This document shows, piece by piece, positions 27,024 through 34,692 of a stretch of 64,000 nt of DNA; positions within the stretch are counted from its first letter, which is position 1, and each line of letters opens with the position of its first letter. The DNA is taken from contig NZ_AUAX01000024.1 of NCBI RefSeq assembly GCF_000428945.1, positions 1 through 64,000 of the forward strand, written 5' to 3'. The notes beneath the pieces were generated by a model. The model was not told where the DNA came from, did no database searches, and was given only the letters and a program-made list of their open reading frames with translations. The stretch comes from Hamadaea tsunoensis DSM 44101. Its GTDB lineage: Bacteria > Actinomycetota > Actinomycetes > Mycobacteriales > Micromonosporaceae. Made by a program: the position numbers and the translations under genes.

Positions 27024-28637
27024 GTGGAGTCCGCCCGCCCCAACCGCCGCCGCCGGTTCGCCTCGATCATGACGGCCGGATGTCTCGCCGTGGGTGCCCT
27101 GCTGGGCCTGACCCAGGGCATCAGCGCCTGCTCTCCGCCGAAGCCGGCGGCGGCCGAGCAGCCGAGGCCGCTCAACGCCGTCGAGGCCGACCGGCTGGCC
27201 CGGGTACGCGTACGCGACTACTCCGACGGCCGCGTGGGAATTCGGGGCCAGGTCGGCGACGCCACGAAGCAGATACGGTTCACCGGCTGGGTCGACTGGC
27301 GGCAGCCGCTGCTGTACGTGCGCACGGACGCGCGGGCGGGGATGGCGGCGCTGCTCATCCAGGCCGAACCGGGCCTGATGGCGATCCGGTCCGACCCGCA
27401 CCCGTCCGCCACGCCACCGCCGCCTGGGACGATGCCGCCGGCCGTGGCCCCGGCCGACAACTGGCGCGTACGCCCGCTCGGCCTGCCGCTGCCCGACAAG
27501 CCCGATCCGATGGACTCGCTGGTGCAGTTGCTGTTCGCGCTCGCGGCGAACCGTCCGGACGACCCGGGACTGCTGCAGCGGACGGATTCCCGCTGGATCC
27601 GCCACGACAGCTACCAGGGCACCGCGGTAGAGGTGCTGATGGGACCGGCGCTGATGCCCCAGCCGGTCCCCTCGGCCTCGGGCGGCGTCCTCGCCCCCGC
27701 GCACAACGAACTACTCGCCGCGTCCCCCACAGCGAGCACCAGCCCGAAGGCGAGCACGACTCCGAAGGCGGGCACCAGCCCGAAGCCCGGTTCGACTCCG
27801 AAGCCCGGCCTGACTTCGAGCAGCCCCGGGCCGAACGAGCTGCGTGCCCACGGCGGTGCGGTCGCGTACTGGGTGGACGGACAGTCCCGGTTGCAGCGCC
27901 TGGAGACCCTGCTGTCCGACACCGTCTCCGCGCGGGTGGACTTCGACCGGTCCGCGCAGCCCGTTCCGGTGCCGATCGCGGCTCTGGGCGGCGCGCGGAT
28001 CAGCCCTCGGAAGGTCACCTCCGTCGAGGCGAGGGCGCTGTCGATGATGCGCCGCCGTACGCTGTCCGCCCGGGGCGGGACGATGTCGATCACGATGCCG
28101 CTCGCCCCGTCCGGGATGGTGCTCGCCGAAGGCTGGCTGGACTGGCGGGCGGGGGTCGCGTACGCGTTGGCGCACAACGAGGACGACTCGAAGCTGAACG
28201 CGCTCGTGCACGCGGGCCACACGAAGATCTCGTTGCGGGCGGCGGGGAGCCTGGTCAAGCCGCCGCTGCCCGCACCCCGGGGCGCCTGGGAGGTACGCGC
28301 CTGGGAGGACCTCGGCGTCACCGCCCCGGCCACGGATCTCGACGTCCTGCTGCACGAGGCGCTGTCGATCGGGCTGAACGCGGCCGACGACCCGAAGGAT
28401 CTGCTGGACCGGGCGTACCGGCTGCGGGTCGACAAGCTCGACGGCCGGACGGTCGGCGTGTTCGAGATCCACTCGCCGGGCGACCGGGCCACGCCGGCGG
28501 GCACGGCCCTGATGCGCTACTGGGTCGACGCGTTCGGGGTCGTGCACCGCATCGAACTGCGTACGCGGGTCGGCTTCGCCCAGCTCGACCTCGCGATCGG
28601 GTCGAAGCTGCCTACGCTGCCCGCGCGCGTGGCCTGA
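27024..28637 (+). CDS. Conserved actinobacterial lipoprotein with two similar halves
   Basis: 537 aa from GTG 27024; an ATG 48 bases upstream is an alternative. Residues 1-36 are a signal peptide ending in the lipobox ISAC (Cys36). Two halves share the pattern (I/V)x-GW-DWRxx-x-YxxxH/R: GWVDWRQPLLYVR near residue 88 and GWLDWRAGVAYALAH near 370. They are separated by a repeat-rich Ser/Thr/Pro/Lys linker (about 235-270). The fold may be LolA/LppX-like, but I cannot confirm it. It probably sits on the outer face of the membrane. Its 3' end overlaps the convergent coaE gene by 26 bases. Confidence 0.7.
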   Translation: MESARPNRRRRFASIMTAGCLAVGALLGLTQGISACSPPKPAAAEQPRPLNAVEADRLARVRVRDYSDGRVGIRGQVGDATKQIRFTGWVDWRQPLLYVRTDARAGMAALLIQAEPGLMAIRSDPHPSATPPPPGTMPPAVAPADNWRVRPLGLPLPDKPDPMDSLVQLLFALAANRPDDPGLLQRTDSRWIRHDSYQGTAVEVLMGPALMPQPVPSASGGVLAPAHNELLAASPTASTSPKASTTPKAGTSPKPGSTPKPGLTSSSPGPNELRAHGGAVAYWVDGQSRLQRLETLLSDTVSARVDFDRSAQPVPVPIAALGGARISPRKVTSVEARALSMMRRRTLSARGGTMSITMPLAPSGMVLAEGWLDWRAGVAYALAHNEDDSKLNALVHAGHTKISLRAAGSLVKPPLPAPRGAWEVRAWEDLGVTAPATDLDVLLHEALSIGLNAADDPKDLLDRAYRLRVDKLDGRTVGVFEIHSPGDRATPAGTALMRYWVDAFGVVHRIELRTRVGFAQLDLAIGSKLPTLPARVA

Positions 28638-29217
28638 GCTCCCGTTCCCAGACGTCGTCCACAGTGGAGTGCAGGTCGGCGAGCGTACCGTCGTTGGGGA
28701 TGACCACGTCGGCCACGGCCCGGCGCTGCTCGTCGGTGGCCTGGGCGGCGATCCGGGCACGGGCCTCGTCCGCGGTCATGCCGCGGGTGCGGATCAGGCG
28801 CTCGATCCGGGTGGTCTCGTCGGCGAGGACCACCACGACGAACTGGTAGCGCCCGGCGAGCTTCGCCTCGACGAGCAGCGGCACGTCGTTGACGACGACC
28901 GTACCCGGCGGCACCGCGGCGGTCAGCTCGGCGATCCGCTGGGCCACCCGTGGATGGATCACCGCCTCCAGCCGGCGCCGCGCCTCGGCGTCACCGAAAA
29001 CCTTGCGCGCCAAGGCCGCCCGGTCGATGCCGCCGTCCGCGCCGAGCACACCCGGGCCGAACTCCGCCACGACCGCCGCGTACCCGTCGGTGCCGGGCTC
29101 GACGACCTCGCGCGCGATCCGGTCGGAGTCCAGCACGACCGCTCCCAGCTCGGCCAGGCGCGCCGCCACGGCGCTCTTGCCCGACCCGATACCTCCGGTC
29201 AGCCCCACGAACAGCAT
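28612..29217 (-). CDS. coaE: Dephospho-CoA kinase
   Basis: 201 aa. The P-loop GGIGSGKS is at about residues 7-14, LDSDRIAREVV is the CoA-binding segment, and VVVVLADETTRIERLIRTRG is the lid region. It catalyses the last step of coenzyme A synthesis. ATG 29217 is chosen over a GTG six bases upstream because TAGGGT lies six bases before the ATG, the usual leaderless spacing in this window. The coaE-rpsA neighbourhood is usual in actinobacteria. Confidence 0.96.
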   Translation of the reverse strand: MLFVGLTGGIGSGKSAVAARLAELGAVVLDSDRIAREVVEPGTDGYAAVVAEFGPGVLGADGGIDRAALARKVFGDAEARRRLEAVIHPRVAQRIAELTAAVPPGTVVVNDVPLLVEAKLAGRYQFVVVVLADETTRIERLIRTRGMTADEARARIAAQATDEQRRAVADVVIPNDGTLADLHSTVDDVWERELRPRARAA

Positions 29218-29294
29218 GGACACACCCTACCCAGGTCCGCGCGGGGCGGCGTGGCGGCAATCGCTTCCGGCTAATCCGACATAAAGTTCATTTC

Positions 29295-29528
29295 GTGGCG
29301 TACGCGCGGGGAAGGCATCGGCAGGGCAGACCGGGATCGGTGCCCTTCCGCATAGGCCCGCGGCCCCGGCAGTGGGCGGGCCCCCGGCACGGCCGGCGCG
29401 GGTCGACGCACCTGGTCTCGCCGGCCGCGTTCACGGTGACGTTGATCGTCTGTGCCGCGGTGGCGGCGGTCAGCTTCGCGGCGGCCGCCCGCGGTGTCGT
29501 CGCGGTGGCGACGATGCTGCTCCCGTAG
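29295..29528 (+). CDS. Possible small basic protein with one transmembrane helix
   Basis: A 77-codon reading frame with GTG start between coaE and rpsA. The first half is very basic (many Arg and Gly). The second half is one hydrophobic Ala/Val-rich segment (about residues 43-76). There is no clear ribosome site and no recognised family. GC-rich DNA often gives such frames by chance, so this is a weak call. Confidence 0.25.
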   Translation: MAYARGRHRQGRPGSVPFRIGPRPRQWAGPRHGRRGSTHLVSPAAFTVTLIVCAAVAAVSFAAAARGVVAVATMLLP

Positions 29529-29565
29529 CGGGTGCGTGTTCCGTAGCGATTCTTCGCGGACAAGG

Positions 29566-29597
29566 CGAGGCCCGCCCCCTTCCGGGGACGGGCCTCG
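29566..29597 (-). terminator. Terminator after rpsA
   Basis: Hairpin CGAGGCCCG-C-CCC / GGGG-A-CGGGCCTCG with a short loop, 19 bases past the rpsA stop. No long T run follows on the minus strand, which is common for actinobacterial terminators. Confidence 0.75.
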
Positions 29598-29615
29598 TTG
29601 CGACTGTTCAGCGGG

Positions 29616-31091
29616 TCACTTGCCGCCGGCCAGCTTCTCCTTCAGCGCGGCGAGCGCCTCGTCGGTGGCCAGGGTGCCCGTGGGCTCCTCGGTCGCCTTG
29701 ACGGGGGTCGACGTCGAGACGTTGCCCACCGGGGCCTCCGTCGCGGCGGCCGCGTCGGCGGCGCGAGAGGTCTGCACCTGCTTGGTGTGGGCCTCCCAGC
29801 GCTGGCGCGCCTCGGCGTACTGCGTCTCCCAGGTTTCGCGCTGCTTGTCGTAACCCTCGAGCCACTCACCCGTCTCCGGGTCGAAGCCCTCGGGGTAGAT
29901 GTAGTTGCCCTCGTTGTCGTACGTGGCCGACATGCCGTAGAGGGTCGGGTCGAAGTGCTCCTCGCCCTCGACGAAGCCCTCGTTGGCCTGCTTCAGCGAC
30001 AGCGAGATGCGGCGACGCTCCAGGTCGATGTCGATGACCTTGACCATGACGTCGCTGCCGACCTGGACGACCTGCTCCGGGATCTCCACGTGGCGCTCGG
30101 CCAGCTCGGAGATGTGCACCAGGCCCTCGATGCCGTCCTCGACGCGCACGAACGCACCGAACGGAACCAGCTTGGTGACCTTACCGGGCACGATGTTGTT
30201 GATCGCGTGCGTACGCGCGAACTGGCGCCACGGGTCCTCCTGCGTCGCCTTGAGCGACAGCGAGACCCGCTCGCGGTCCAGGTCGACGTCCAGGACCTCG
30301 ACCTCGACCTCCTGGCCCACCTCGACGACCTCGGACGGGTGGTCGATGTGCTTCCAGGACAGCTCGGAGACGTGCACCAGACCGTCGACACCGCCGAGGT
30401 CCACGAACGCGCCGAAGTTGACGATCGAGGAGACGACGCCCTTGCGGACCTGGCCCTTGCCGAGCTTGTTGAGGAACTCGGTACGGACCTCGGACTGCGT
30501 CTGCTCCAGGTACGCCCGGCGGGACAGGACCACGTTGTTGCGGTTCTTGTCCAGCTCGATGATCTTCGCCTCGAGCTCCCGGCCGACGTACGGCTGGAGG
30601 TCGCGCACACGGCGCATCTCGACCAGCGACGCCGGGAGGAAGCCCCGCAGGCCGATGTCCAGGATGAGACCACCCTTGACGACCTCGATGACCGAACCCC
30701 GAACGACGCCGTCCTCGTCCTTGATCTTCTCGATCGTGCCCCACGCCCGCTCGTACTGCGCGCGCTTCTTCGACAGGATCAGACGCCCCTCCTTGTCCTC
30801 CTTCTGGAGAACAAGGGCCTCGATGTGGTCACCAACCGTGACGACCTCGGAAGGGTCAACGTCGTGCTTGATCGACAACTCGCGCGAGGGGATGACGCCC
30901 TCGGTCTTGTAGCCGATGTCGAGCAGGACCTCGTCCCGATCGACCTTGACGACGGTGCCTTCGACAATGTCGCCGTCGTTGAAGTACTTGATGGTCTCGT
31001 CGATCGCGGCGAGGAATGCCTCCTCAGAACCGAGATCGTCGTGGGTGATGACCTTGGTGACGCTCGAGGTGGCCTCGATGCTGCTCGTCAT
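29616..31091 (-). CDS. rpsA: 30S ribosomal protein S1
   Basis: 491 aa. Four S1 RNA-binding domains lie at about 38-107, 124-190, 210-280 and 297-366, with motifs such as GTVVKVDRDEVLLDIGYKTEG, KGGLILDIGLRGFLPASL, GVVSSIVNFGAFVDLGGVDGLVHVSE and GKVTKLVPFGAFVRVEDGIEGLVHISE. The acidic, Ala-rich C-terminal tail is typical of actinobacterial S1, which has four domains rather than the six of E. coli. It helps recruit structured mRNAs to the ribosome. Confidence 0.98.
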   Translation of the reverse strand: MTSSIEATSSVTKVITHDDLGSEEAFLAAIDETIKYFNDGDIVEGTVVKVDRDEVLLDIGYKTEGVIPSRELSIKHDVDPSEVVTVGDHIEALVLQKEDKEGRLILSKKRAQYERAWGTIEKIKDEDGVVRGSVIEVVKGGLILDIGLRGFLPASLVEMRRVRDLQPYVGRELEAKIIELDKNRNNVVLSRRAYLEQTQSEVRTEFLNKLGKGQVRKGVVSSIVNFGAFVDLGGVDGLVHVSELSWKHIDHPSEVVEVGQEVEVEVLDVDLDRERVSLSLKATQEDPWRQFARTHAINNIVPGKVTKLVPFGAFVRVEDGIEGLVHISELAERHVEIPEQVVQVGSDVMVKVIDIDLERRRISLSLKQANEGFVEGEEHFDPTLYGMSATYDNEGNYIYPEGFDPETGEWLEGYDKQRETWETQYAEARQRWEAHTKQVQTSRAADAAAATEAPVGNVSTSTPVKATEEPTGTLATDEALAALKEKLAGGK

Positions 31092-31411
31092 GTGGACTGT
31101 TGCTCCGGTCGGATGGTCGTCGTGGTGACAGACGTCTGGTTGCCCAGCCGCACCGCCGCGCCCGCCGCCGGCATCGAGGACGACCGTCGCATCCGGCGGA
31201 AACCGGATGTAGCGATGATCACCGATATCGACGACCGCGAACCTGCTCCCTACTGAGGCACGCAGCGCGCAAGTGCACTGAACAGCTTACCGTGCGCCTT
31301 AGCACACGCCGCAACCCCTCCCGATAAGAGAGGCACCACCTTCGCCGCAACGCCCGTGTAGATGAGGTTATGGGCCGACTGTGTGCTCGCTCACACCAAT
31401 AGGATGACGGC
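31092..31411. other. Divergent promoter region rpsA / methyltransferase
   Basis: 320 bases without a gene. On the plus side TAGGAT (31400-31405) ends six bases before the methyltransferase GTG. On the minus side the rpsA leader must begin within this region; TAAGCT near 31290 is a possible -10, but I could not pick it with confidence. No riboswitch or repeat was seen. Confidence 0.5.
31400..31405 (+). promoter_or_regulatory. -10 hexamer TAGGAT of leaderless methyltransferase mRNA
   Basis: TAGGAT lies six bases before the GTG at 31412, and no ribosome-binding site is present. A leaderless transcript fits the same spacing seen at several other genes in the window. Confidence 0.45.
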
Positions 31412-32290
31412 GTGCCCGACGCCGTTTTCGCCAGCGCCCGCCCGTCCGCTCCCCCTTCCGCTCCCCTGACTGCTCCCCCGGCCGCGCCCCCAGGCGAGGG
31501 CATCCCCGCCCGCCGCGCCGTGACCAGCGGCGAGAACCGCCGGGCCAGCCGGCACTGGTGGGACGAGGACGCCGACGAGTACCAGGCCGAGCACGGGGAC
31601 TTCCTCGGCCGCGCCGACTTCGTCTGGTGCCCCGAGGGCCTGCGGGAGGAGGACGCCCGCCTGCTCGGCGACGTCGCCGGCCGGCGCGTCCTCGAACTCG
31701 GCTGCGGCGCCGCGGCCGCCGCCCGCTGGCTGGTCGCCCAGGGCGCGGAGGTGGTCGCCCTGGACCTGTCCGGCGGCATGCTGCGCCACGCGCGGGAGGC
31801 GGCCGACGCGACCGGTCTGCGCCCGGCCCTCGTCCAGGCCGACGCGCTGGCCCTGCCGTTCGGCGACGCCGCGTTCGACATCGTCTGCACCGCCTTCGGG
31901 GCGATCCCGTTCGTGGACGACTCCGCGCTCGCGATGCGCGAGGTGTTCCGGGTGCTGCGGCCCGGCGGCCGCTGGGTGTTCTCCGTCACGCATCCGATGC
32001 GCTGGATCTTCCTCGACGAGCCGGGCGAGGAGGGGCTGATGGCGGTCAACTCGTACTTCGACCGCAGCGCGTACGTGGAGCAGGACGAGAACGGCGTCGC
32101 GACCTACGTCGAGCACCACCGCACCCTCGGCGACCGGCTGCGCGAGCTGATCGCCGCCGGCTTCGTGCTCACCGACCTGGTCGAGCCCGAATGGCCCGAG
32201 GGCCACGAACAGATCTGGGGCCAGTGGTCACCCCTGCGTGGCCACCTCTTCCCCGGCACCGCGATCTTCTGCGCGGCCAAACCCGCTTGA
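31412..32290 (+). CDS. Class I SAM-dependent methyltransferase
   Basis: 292 aa, GTG start. Residues 1-45 are a Pro/Ala-rich tail. The Rossmann core (about 90-200) carries motif I VLELGCGAAAAARWL, the acidic end of strand 2 VVALDLSGGM, QADALALPF (motif II) and FRVLRPGGRWVFSVTHPM. The motifs fit the Methyltransf_11/UbiE-like group; the HWWDEDADEYQAEHGDF start is a frequent actinobacterial variant. The substrate is unknown. It precedes the leader of the PheS-like gene by 32 bases and may be co-transcribed with it. Confidence 0.85.
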   Translation: MPDAVFASARPSAPPSAPLTAPPAAPPGEGIPARRAVTSGENRRASRHWWDEDADEYQAEHGDFLGRADFVWCPEGLREEDARLLGDVAGRRVLELGCGAAAAARWLVAQGAEVVALDLSGGMLRHAREAADATGLRPALVQADALALPFGDAAFDIVCTAFGAIPFVDDSALAMREVFRVLRPGGRWVFSVTHPMRWIFLDEPGEEGLMAVNSYFDRSAYVEQDENGVATYVEHHRTLGDRLRELIAAGFVLTDLVEPEWPEGHEQIWGQWSPLRGHLFPGTAIFCAAKPA

Positions 32291-32322
32291 TCGCGTACGC
32301 GTCCCCGCGCACACTGGACGCC

Positions 32323-32370
32323 ATGACAGCCGCCGCGCGATTTGCCGGCCCCCGGACTCCGGTGGGCTGA
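32323..32370 (+). CDS. Possible leader peptide of the PheS-like gene (15 aa, one Phe)
   Basis: An ATG frame encodes MTAAARFAGPRTPVG and stops at a TGA. Its Pro-Arg-Thr codons form strand 1 of the alternative stems described in the next entry. There is only one Phe codon (codon 7), unlike classical pheST leaders with several, and no clear ribosome site. Its position just before an attenuator-like hairpin makes translation plausible but unproven. Confidence 0.35.
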   Translation: MTAAARFAGPRTPVG

Positions 32371-32418
32371 CTTCTCCGCGTGCGCAGGCACCTCGCGGCC
32401 CCCGGCAGAGTCCGGGGG
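32349..32418 (+). promoter_or_regulatory. Attenuator-like alternative stems upstream of the PheS-like gene
   Basis: Strand 1 CCCCCGGACT (32349-32358), strand 2 CCCCCGG (32399-32405) and strand 3 AGTCCGGGGG (32409-32418). Strands 1 and 3 pair perfectly over 10 bases. Strands 2 and 3 form a 7-pair hairpin with a 6-base loop, followed by TTCT, like a weak terminator. The two foldings exclude each other. A further hairpin (CCGCG/CGCGG) sits between 1 and 2. A ribosome on the leader peptide would cover strand 1. Regulation by charged tRNA is inference. Confidence 0.45.
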
Positions 32419-32463
32419 TTCTCGCATTTCCGTGGCATCGGCCGCACCCGCGAGGAGATCATC

Positions 32464-33651
32464 ATGGACACCGTCCCCACCGCTCGAATCGACACCGCCC
32501 GACTCGGCACCGCCCGAATCGGCACCGCCCGGCTCGACGCCGCTGAACTCGGTGCCACTGAACTCGGTGCCGCAGAGCTCGACGCCGCGCTGCGCCTGCG
32601 CGACTTGTCCGATCCGGCCGCCGGCCCGCACGCGATGCAGGTCGTGCTCGAACGGATCGAGGCCGCGCTGGCCGCCGCGTGGGGCGTACCGGTCCGGCGC
32701 GACCGGGGCAGCCGCGTCGTCGAGGTCACCGACAACTACGACGCCCTGCGGTACGCGCCCGACGCCGTCACCCGCGACCGCCGCTACACCCGCTACATCG
32801 GCGCCGGACGGATGCTCCGGTCGCACACCACCGCCCGGATTCCGGGGCTGCTCCGGGAGGTCACCGGGGACGTGGTGCTGTGCGTGCCCGGGCTCTGCTA
32901 CCGCCGCGACGTCATCGACCGCCACCACGTCGGGCAGCCGCACCAGCTGGATCTGTGGCGCGTACGCCGCAACGGCCGCCTGACCGGCGAGGACCTGGAG
33001 TGGATGGCGGGTCTGATCGTCGGCGCGATCCTGCCGGGCCGCCGGTGGTGGACGGTGCCGAGCGAGCATCCCTACACAGTGGAGGGACGCGAGATCTACG
33101 TCGAGGACGGCGGCGGCGCGGTCGAGATCGGCGAATGCGGTCTCGCGCACCCCGAGGTGCTGGCCGCGGCCGGGCTCGCGGGCGCGTCGGGGCTCGCGAT
33201 GGGCCTCGGCCTCGACCGGCTGGTGATGCTGGCCAAGGGAGTGCCCGACATCCGGCTGCTGCGCTCCGCCGACCCGCGCGTCGCCGCCCAGATGCTCGAC
33301 CTGGCGCCCTACGTACCGGTCTCGATGATGCCCCCGGTACGCCGTGATCTCTCCCTCGCGGTGCCGGCCGATCTCGACGAGGAACTGCTCGGTGACCGCG
33401 TACGCGGACTGCTGGCCGAGGAGGCCGAGGCGATCGAGGAGGTGGTGCTCCTGTCCGAGACCGCGTACGCCGCCCTGCCCGACTCGGCGCGCACGCGGAT
33501 GGGGATGCGGGACGGGCAGAAGAACCTGCTGCTCCGCCTGGTGCTCCGGCATCCGGACCGGACCCTCACCGACGCCGACGCGAACGCCCTGCGCGACCGC
33601 GTCTACGCCGGCCTCCACGAAGGCACCCGCTCCGAATGGACCACTCGGTAA
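32464..33651 (+). CDS. PheS-like class II ligase fused to an FDX-ACB domain (SrmL-type)
   Basis: 395 aa from ATG 32464 behind GAGGAG. Residues 6-40 are seven pentads of type (T/A)AR(L/I)(G/D), then AAEL(G/D). Residues about 60-300 are a class II synthetase core related to the PheRS alpha subunit: the motif 2 region RRYTRYIGAGRMLRSHT, and motif 3 GLAMGLGLDRLVML. Residues about 305-395 resemble the ferredoxin-like anticodon-binding domain normally found at the end of PheT (RRDLSLAVP, LLLRLVLRHPDRTLTD). A single chain combining both is the actinobacterial 'PheS-related mystery ligase' type. No pheT is adjacent. The true substrate is not known; it is unlikely to be the housekeeping PheRS. Confidence 0.75.
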   Translation: MDTVPTARIDTARLGTARIGTARLDAAELGATELGAAELDAALRLRDLSDPAAGPHAMQVVLERIEAALAAAWGVPVRRDRGSRVVEVTDNYDALRYAPDAVTRDRRYTRYIGAGRMLRSHTTARIPGLLREVTGDVVLCVPGLCYRRDVIDRHHVGQPHQLDLWRVRRNGRLTGEDLEWMAGLIVGAILPGRRWWTVPSEHPYTVEGREIYVEDGGGAVEIGECGLAHPEVLAAAGLAGASGLAMGLGLDRLVMLAKGVPDIRLLRSADPRVAAQMLDLAPYVPVSMMPPVRRDLSLAVPADLDEELLGDRVRGLLAEEAEAIEEVVLLSETAYAALPDSARTRMGMRDGQKNLLLRLVLRHPDRTLTDADANALRDRVYAGLHEGTRSEWTTR

Positions 33652-33670
33652 CCCACCCCACAGCCCCCAA

Positions 33671-33746
33671 GATCCCGCTTGGATCAGGGAAATCACCCGA
33701 ATCTTGGGCCATGATTCGGGTGACAACCGTGATCCAAGCGGGATCT
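33671..33746 (-). repeat. Nested-palindrome intergenic repeat, copy 3
   Basis: Outer arms GATCCCGCTTGGATCA and TGATCCAAGCGGGATC pair perfectly (16 bases). Inner arms TCACCCGAATC and GATTCGGGTGA pair perfectly (11 bases) around the loop TTGGGCCAT. The asymmetric spacers show that the element is reversed relative to copies 1 and 2. It lies between the convergent PheS-like and DUF6585-like genes, where the hairpin could also end transcription. Confidence 0.92.
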
Positions 33747-33782
33747 TGGGCCGGGGGATCTTGGGGCGGGGGATCTTGGGGC
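33738..33782 (+). repeat. Three 15-base tandem units copying the palindrome end
   Basis: The last bases of palindrome copy 3 (GGGATCTTGGG) are repeated in tandem as GGGGGATCTTGGGGC units at 33753 and 33768. The arm end has thus been amplified outward. The G-rich sequence continues to about 33809. Confidence 0.88.
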
Positions 33783-33808
33783 GGGCAGGGGTGGCGGGGT
33801 GGGGTGGG

Positions 33809-34648
33809 TCAGAAGCGGCCGGCGGTCTGGCGGCCGCGGTCGAGCAGCGTGAGGAACACCGGCAGGTTCGGGATCCGCTTGCACTGGCGGCTGAAGAACG
33901 AGATCCGCTTCCCGGCCCGGTCGACGAAGACGTAGCCGCGCTGCACCCGCAGGTCGCTGATCTCGGGCCAGGGCAGGACGCCCTTGCCCGTCTGCAGGCC
34001 GGCCTGCGTGAGCTGGACGTCGCCGAACGGGATCGGGTGCCCGGCGCGCAGCGCGTCGATCGCCAGGGGCACGTGCGCCTCGGCCACGCCGCGCTGGATG
34101 ACCGGCCCGAACGCGGCCATGTTGGTGTTGTTCGAGTGCAGCCTGACCTTGCGCCCGTCGGTCATCGTGATCCGGTAGATGTAGTTCGTCCCGGTGTTGA
34201 CGCCGTTGACGTAGGTCGTGGTGATCTCCTGGAACACCGTGGCCATCTGGTCGAACCGGTACGCGACCGGACCGGTCTTGGCCATCTCGATGTAGCCGTT
34301 GGCGAAGGACTGGAACGGCCGGGCCGCCGCCTTCGCGGAGAACACCGGACTCTGCGTCGCCAGGTAGCCGGCGAAGCCGAGGAATCCCAGGCCGATCAGG
34401 CCGAAGATCGACCCGAGGAGGATCATCGGCGCGGCCTCGCCGGCGTCGTCGCCGACGGCGCTGAGGGCGATGCCGAGCCCGATGGGCACGAAGACCACGC
34501 CGAGCAGCACGCCGGCGATGATGCGCCGCCAGCCCTTCGCCCGCGGAAAGGTGGCGACGTGCTGGCCGAGGCGGTGCTCGATCGCGACCGAGACCGCCTC
34601 GGCAGACAGCGATTGCGGCAGGTAGGCCGCGGTGGGAGTGGTGGACAC
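33809..34648 (-). CDS. Membrane protein, DUF6585-like
   Basis: 279 aa from GTG 34648; the longer in-frame reading would run back over the polA end. Two adjacent transmembrane helices (about 45-65 and 73-95) split a soluble N-terminus from a C-terminal beta-rich domain of about 180 residues with the strands YRFDQMATVFQ, TYVNGVNTGTNYIYRITMTDGR and ISDLRVQRGYVFVDRAGKR. The last part resembles a PH-like domain. I assign DUF6585 from memory of this pattern. It lies 44 bases downstream of polA on the same strand. Function unknown. Confidence 0.6.
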   Translation of the reverse strand: MSTTPTAAYLPQSLSAEAVSVAIEHRLGQHVATFPRAKGWRRIIAGVLLGVVFVPIGLGIALSAVGDDAGEAAPMILLGSIFGLIGLGFLGFAGYLATQSPVFSAKAAARPFQSFANGYIEMAKTGPVAYRFDQMATVFQEITTTYVNGVNTGTNYIYRITMTDGRKVRLHSNNTNMAAFGPVIQRGVAEAHVPLAIDALRAGHPIPFGDVQLTQAGLQTGKGVLPWPEISDLRVQRGYVFVDRAGKRISFFSRQCKRIPNLPVFLTLLDRGRQTAGRF

Positions 34649-34692
34649 GAGCGCCGATCCAAGCACAACTCGACCGGCCCCGCTGCCCCGGC

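Noticed and set aside
29288-29563. Minus-strand 91-codon frame between coaE and rpsA
   Set aside because: No ribosome site, no domain, and it runs into the terminator region; the plus-strand frame is slightly better but also weak.
32371-32463. T-box riboswitch upstream of the PheS-like gene
   Set aside because: GCACCTCGCGG is only loosely similar to the T-box sequence; no specifier loop or stem I can be drawn.
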